From the NCBI GenBank assembly GCA_947494565.1, contig CANLVG010000011.1, forward strand, positions 62,001 through 126,000: a DNA stretch of 64,000 nt. The letters run 5' to 3'. Numbering within the stretch: the first letter of the stretch is position 1; each line of letters opens with the position of its first letter. Shown here in pieces: positions 61,763 to 64,000 of the stretch. The stretch comes from an uncultured Flavobacteriaceae bacterium. GTDB lineage: Bacteria > Bacteroidota > Bacteroidia > Flavobacteriales > Flavobacteriaceae. The translations under genes and the position numbers were made by a program. The notes under the pieces were generated by a model. The model was not told the origin of the DNA. It saw nothing but the letters and a program-made list of their open reading frames with translations, and made no database searches.

Positions 61763-63253
61763 TTAATACTTAGCGCTTTTCCCATTGGCCATGGTCCGTT
61801 TGATGAAATCGCGAATATCATCATTGGCATTTTGGAGGTCTTCCCGACGTAAATACATCATATGGCCTGATCGATATCCTTTAAAATCAAAACGATCTTT
61901 CATTCGACCACTGGGATCTACCTGCCACATCGTGTACTTGGCATTAAAATAGGTGGTAGCCCCATCATAATAACCGGATTGCACCAACACATTCAAATAC
62001 GGATTCTGGGCCATGGCCTGACGTAGGTTGTCGCGTGTATTGTCCTTCTCATTGTTCCAGGGCCGAACCGGGCCGAACATATTGTACTTGATATCGGTCT
62101 TGAATTTAAGCTCTTCCTGCAAGTAATAATTGATAGCCGGTGTAAAACTGTGTAACCACGAAGTTATCTCCGCATTGTAATCGGGAGAAGTACCAGATAA
62201 TTCCTTATCTATTCCCAAATACCGACTGTCTAAACGACCGATGGTGTACCCTCCCTTATCTTTCAACAGGTTTTTCCAAAAGTACCGGGTGGGAACTACT
62301 AAATTCAAATCGAGGATTTCTTTTTTAGATAGTCCAGAGTAGTAGGCCATTTTCTCGGCAACTGTTTCCCTTTCCGCATCGGAGATGAATCCACCTTTAG
62401 CCAGGGCCGGCACAACCGTGTTGACCGCATATTCTTCGGATTCCGGTAATATTTCCAGTAGGTCTTTGTTCTGAAGGGCAGGTGGTAAGGCCTTATGATG
62501 CCAAGCCGCCGCCGTAAAATAAGGCAACTTAATGCCATCGGATACGGGCCCACCAGTTCGGATAATCTTATAATCCGCAGGCGAAACCATGATTACACCA
62601 TTCAAATACATCCACTGCTGATTTTGTAAGGCCAAGGAGAGCCCCATGACGCGAGTGCCCCCATAGCTTTCACCCACAATATACTTTGGTGAACGCCAGC
62701 GGTTGTTACGCGTGACGAAGGTATTGAGCCATTCGGCCAGATACTTGATATCGGCATTGATACCGAAGAACTTGTCGCGGTCGACCTCTTTGCCCGTTTC
62801 AGGAATGGTACGACTATACCCCGTGTTCGCAGGATTCACATAAACAATATCGGTGACATCTAAAATCGAATAGGGGTTTTGCTTAACGCCATAGGGCTGT
62901 ACCGGGTAACCTTCATCATCTATTTTTAATACACGCGGCCCGGTATAGGCCAAGTGCATCCAAACGGAACCTGAACCGGGTCCGCCATTAAAGGAAATCA
63001 ATAAGGGTCTTGAAGCCCTGTCCTTAACATTGTTTCGGGTATAATACGTGTAATGCAATGAGGCAATGGGTTTGCCCATTTCATCCCATACGGGTTGGGT
63101 GCCGACTGTAGCCGTATAGTTAATGGCCGTGCCGTTGATGGTTACATTGTGCTGAGTGGTTACCGTTGTATCAATCGGTAGTTTTCTTTCTTGGGCAAGG
63201 GCGCAGTGCATCAGACCGATGCACAGCAACCCTAATACTGTTGATTTTCTCAT
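61763..63253 (-). CDS. S10 family serine carboxypeptidase-like protein, secreted
   Basis: About 496 residues from MRKSTVLGLLCIGL, placed at the ATG where the signal peptide (ending CALAQE) begins; an earlier in-frame ATG adds 29 odd residues. Alpha/beta-hydrolase fold of peptidase family S10: oxyanion block ISFNGGPGSGSVWMHL near residue 87, nucleophile Ser196 in IVGESYGGTRV, catalytic Asp/His in the late part (QSGYYDGATTYF and SGHMMYLRREDL). It should remove C-terminal residues from peptides outside the cytoplasm. S10-like genes occur in many Bacteroidota beside catabolic genes. Confidence 0.88.
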   Translation of the reverse strand: MRKSTVLGLLCIGLMHCALAQERKLPIDTTVTTQHNVTINGTAINYTATVGTQPVWDEMGKPIASLHYTYYTRNNVKDRASRPLLISFNGGPGSGSVWMHLAYTGPRVLKIDDEGYPVQPYGVKQNPYSILDVTDIVYVNPANTGYSRTIPETGKEVDRDKFFGINADIKYLAEWLNTFVTRNNRWRSPKYIVGESYGGTRVMGLSLALQNQQWMYLNGVIMVSPADYKIIRTGGPVSDGIKLPYFTAAAWHHKALPPALQNKDLLEILPESEEYAVNTVVPALAKGGFISDAERETVAEKMAYYSGLSKKEILDLNLVVPTRYFWKNLLKDKGGYTIGRLDSRYLGIDKELSGTSPDYNAEITSWLHSFTPAINYYLQEELKFKTDIKYNMFGPVRPWNNEKDNTRDNLRQAMAQNPYLNVLVQSGYYDGATTYFNAKYTMWQVDPSGRMKDRFDFKGYRSGHMMYLRREDLQNANDDIRDFIKRTMANGKSAKY

Positions 63254-63432
63254 TGTAGTTTTTAAATTAGTCCCACTAAAAGTAGGGAAAAGGAAATTTG
63301 GAAACAACCTTGGAATACGATGGAAATGACATTCTTTCAAGAACTACTATTTATTCGTTCTTACGGGATAGCGGTACCTCATTTCGATCAAAAAATCCGT
63401 AGTTTTAAAAAGGAAATTTAAAAAACGAGATC

Positions 63433-64000
63433 ATGTCGAAAATCAGCAGAAGAACTTTTAATAAAAAATTGACGCAGGGGATGGCCGGGACGGCTTTGTT
63501 GTCAGGAATGCCCTTAGCCTGTGGAATGGGAGCCGAACAATCCGATAAAAAATTGGGGATCGCCCTTGTAGGATTAGGCAGTTATAGTTCAGGTCAATTA
63601 GCTCCTGGTCTGGTCGATGCCGAACATTGTTACTTGGCCGGTATTGTTACGGGAACTCCTTCGAAAGCCTCCCAGTGGATGAAACAATACAATATTCCCA
63701 AGGAGAACGTGTACAATTATGAAAATTTCGATACGATTGCTACCAACGATGCCATAGATATCGTCTATGTTGTTTTACCGAATAGTATGCATGCTGAATT
63801 CTGTATTCGTGCCGCAAAGGCTGGAAAACATGTCATTTGCGAAAAACCCATGGCGGTAAGTGTGGCAGAATGTGATGCCATTATTGAGGCCTGTGAGGAA
63901 GCTGGCGTAAAGTTGAGTGTAGGTTACCGTATGCAATCGGACCCTTATACGAATGAGATCAAGCGTTTGGTCAAAGACAAGGTTTATGGAAGTATACAGT
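63433..64000 (+). CDS. Gfo/Idh/MocA family oxidoreductase, partial (C-terminus outside window)
   Basis: The first 189 residues of a plus-strand gene are present. The start ISRRTFNKKL with a following hydrophobic stretch and the Cys of LACGMG is consistent with a Tat-type lipoprotein signal, so the enzyme is exported with its cofactor bound. The Rossmann domain shows GIALVGLGSYSSGQLAPGL, and the catalytic-lysine motif is HVICEKPMAVSV. The layout matches glucose-fructose oxidoreductase-like proteins of Bacteroidota. It is divergent from the S10 peptidase; the substrate is not deducible. Confidence 0.85.
   Translation, partial: MSKISRRTFNKKLTQGMAGTALLSGMPLACGMGAEQSDKKLGIALVGLGSYSSGQLAPGLVDAEHCYLAGIVTGTPSKASQWMKQYNIPKENVYNYENFDTIATNDAIDIVYVVLPNSMHAEFCIRAAKAGKHVICEKPMAVSVAECDAIIEACEEAGVKLSVGYRMQSDPYTNEIKRLVKDKVYGSIQ

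Noticed and set aside
1-64000. CRISPR arrays, insertion sequences, prophage genes or rRNA.
   Set aside because: No evenly spaced direct repeats, transposase, integrase, phage structural gene or rRNA segment was seen.

Overview
The window looks like chromosome from a marine-type member of the Flavobacteriaceae (Bacteroidota, in the general range of Maribacter, Zobellia or Arenibacter). The signs are a bacillithiol gene (bshB1), a CcsBA-type fused cytochrome c assembly protein, a single-subunit cytochrome b succinate dehydrogenase/fumarate reductase, many small lipoproteins and outer-membrane barrels, TAnnTTTG-like -7 elements and REP-like palindromes typical of that family. Genus and species cannot be fixed from the sequence alone. 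Both ends cut through genes.

Layout. (1) 1-4135: envelope genes, including a META lipoprotein, two different lipid A deacylase families (LpxR-like and PagL-like) less than 500 bases apart, and a TRIC-type channel. (2) 4163-13050, all minus strand with short gaps: Dcu carrier, aspartase, periplasmic asparaginase, cytochrome b/flavoprotein/Fe-S subunits of a fumarate reductase/succinate dehydrogenase, and a porin. Read together this is an asparagine/aspartate to fumarate to succinate module. (3) 13229-14800: a small AT-rich island carrying a GIY-YIG nuclease-like gene flanked by 12-base inverted repeats. It sits beside a DUF4251 gene that has lost its 5' end and a fold-back element, and resembles a single mobile gene cassette. 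(4) 14847-17593: GltS glutamate carrier, a lipoprotein and an MBL-fold hydrolase. (5) 17698-25584, plus strand: three outer-membrane barrels including an Omp85-type protein, then nrfH-nrfA nitrite ammonification and the CcsBA haem-attachment protein. (6) 25574-33327, minus strand: a tripartite RND efflux operon whose outer-membrane component is fused to a periplasmic-binding domain, followed 2 bases later by a potassium channel, then a TerB-like protein.

(7) 33489-36980: a structured leader, MATE exporter, a trans-sulfuration PLP enzyme and bshB1, a thiol/sulfur group. (8) 36977-41181: TPR histidine kinase, tRNA-His with a displaced copy of its 3' end, and an M28 peptidase. (9) 41364-50388: aldose epimerase, an AraC regulator, and a divergent operon that fits trans-4-hydroxyproline catabolism (epimerase, FAD oxidase, DHDPS-family deaminase, semialdehyde dehydrogenase), with a DUF1272 zinc protein and a DUF885 peptidase-like protein embedded in it. 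(10) 50432-64000: catabolic accessory genes, including a sulfatase, FAH-family hydrolase, CocE-type hydrolase, carotenoid-type FAD oxidoreductase, Gfo/Idh/MocA oxidoreductases, SGNH hydrolase, nitrilase-family enzyme and an S10 carboxypeptidase.

The window combines a facultatively anaerobic energy module (fumarate and nitrite as electron acceptors) with scavenging of peptide-derived amino acids (Asn/Asp, Glu, hydroxyproline). The most unusual items are the cassette-like island, the binding-protein/TolC fusion, the hairpin leader of the MATE gene, the tRNA-His 3' duplication and the extra genes in the hydroxyproline operon.
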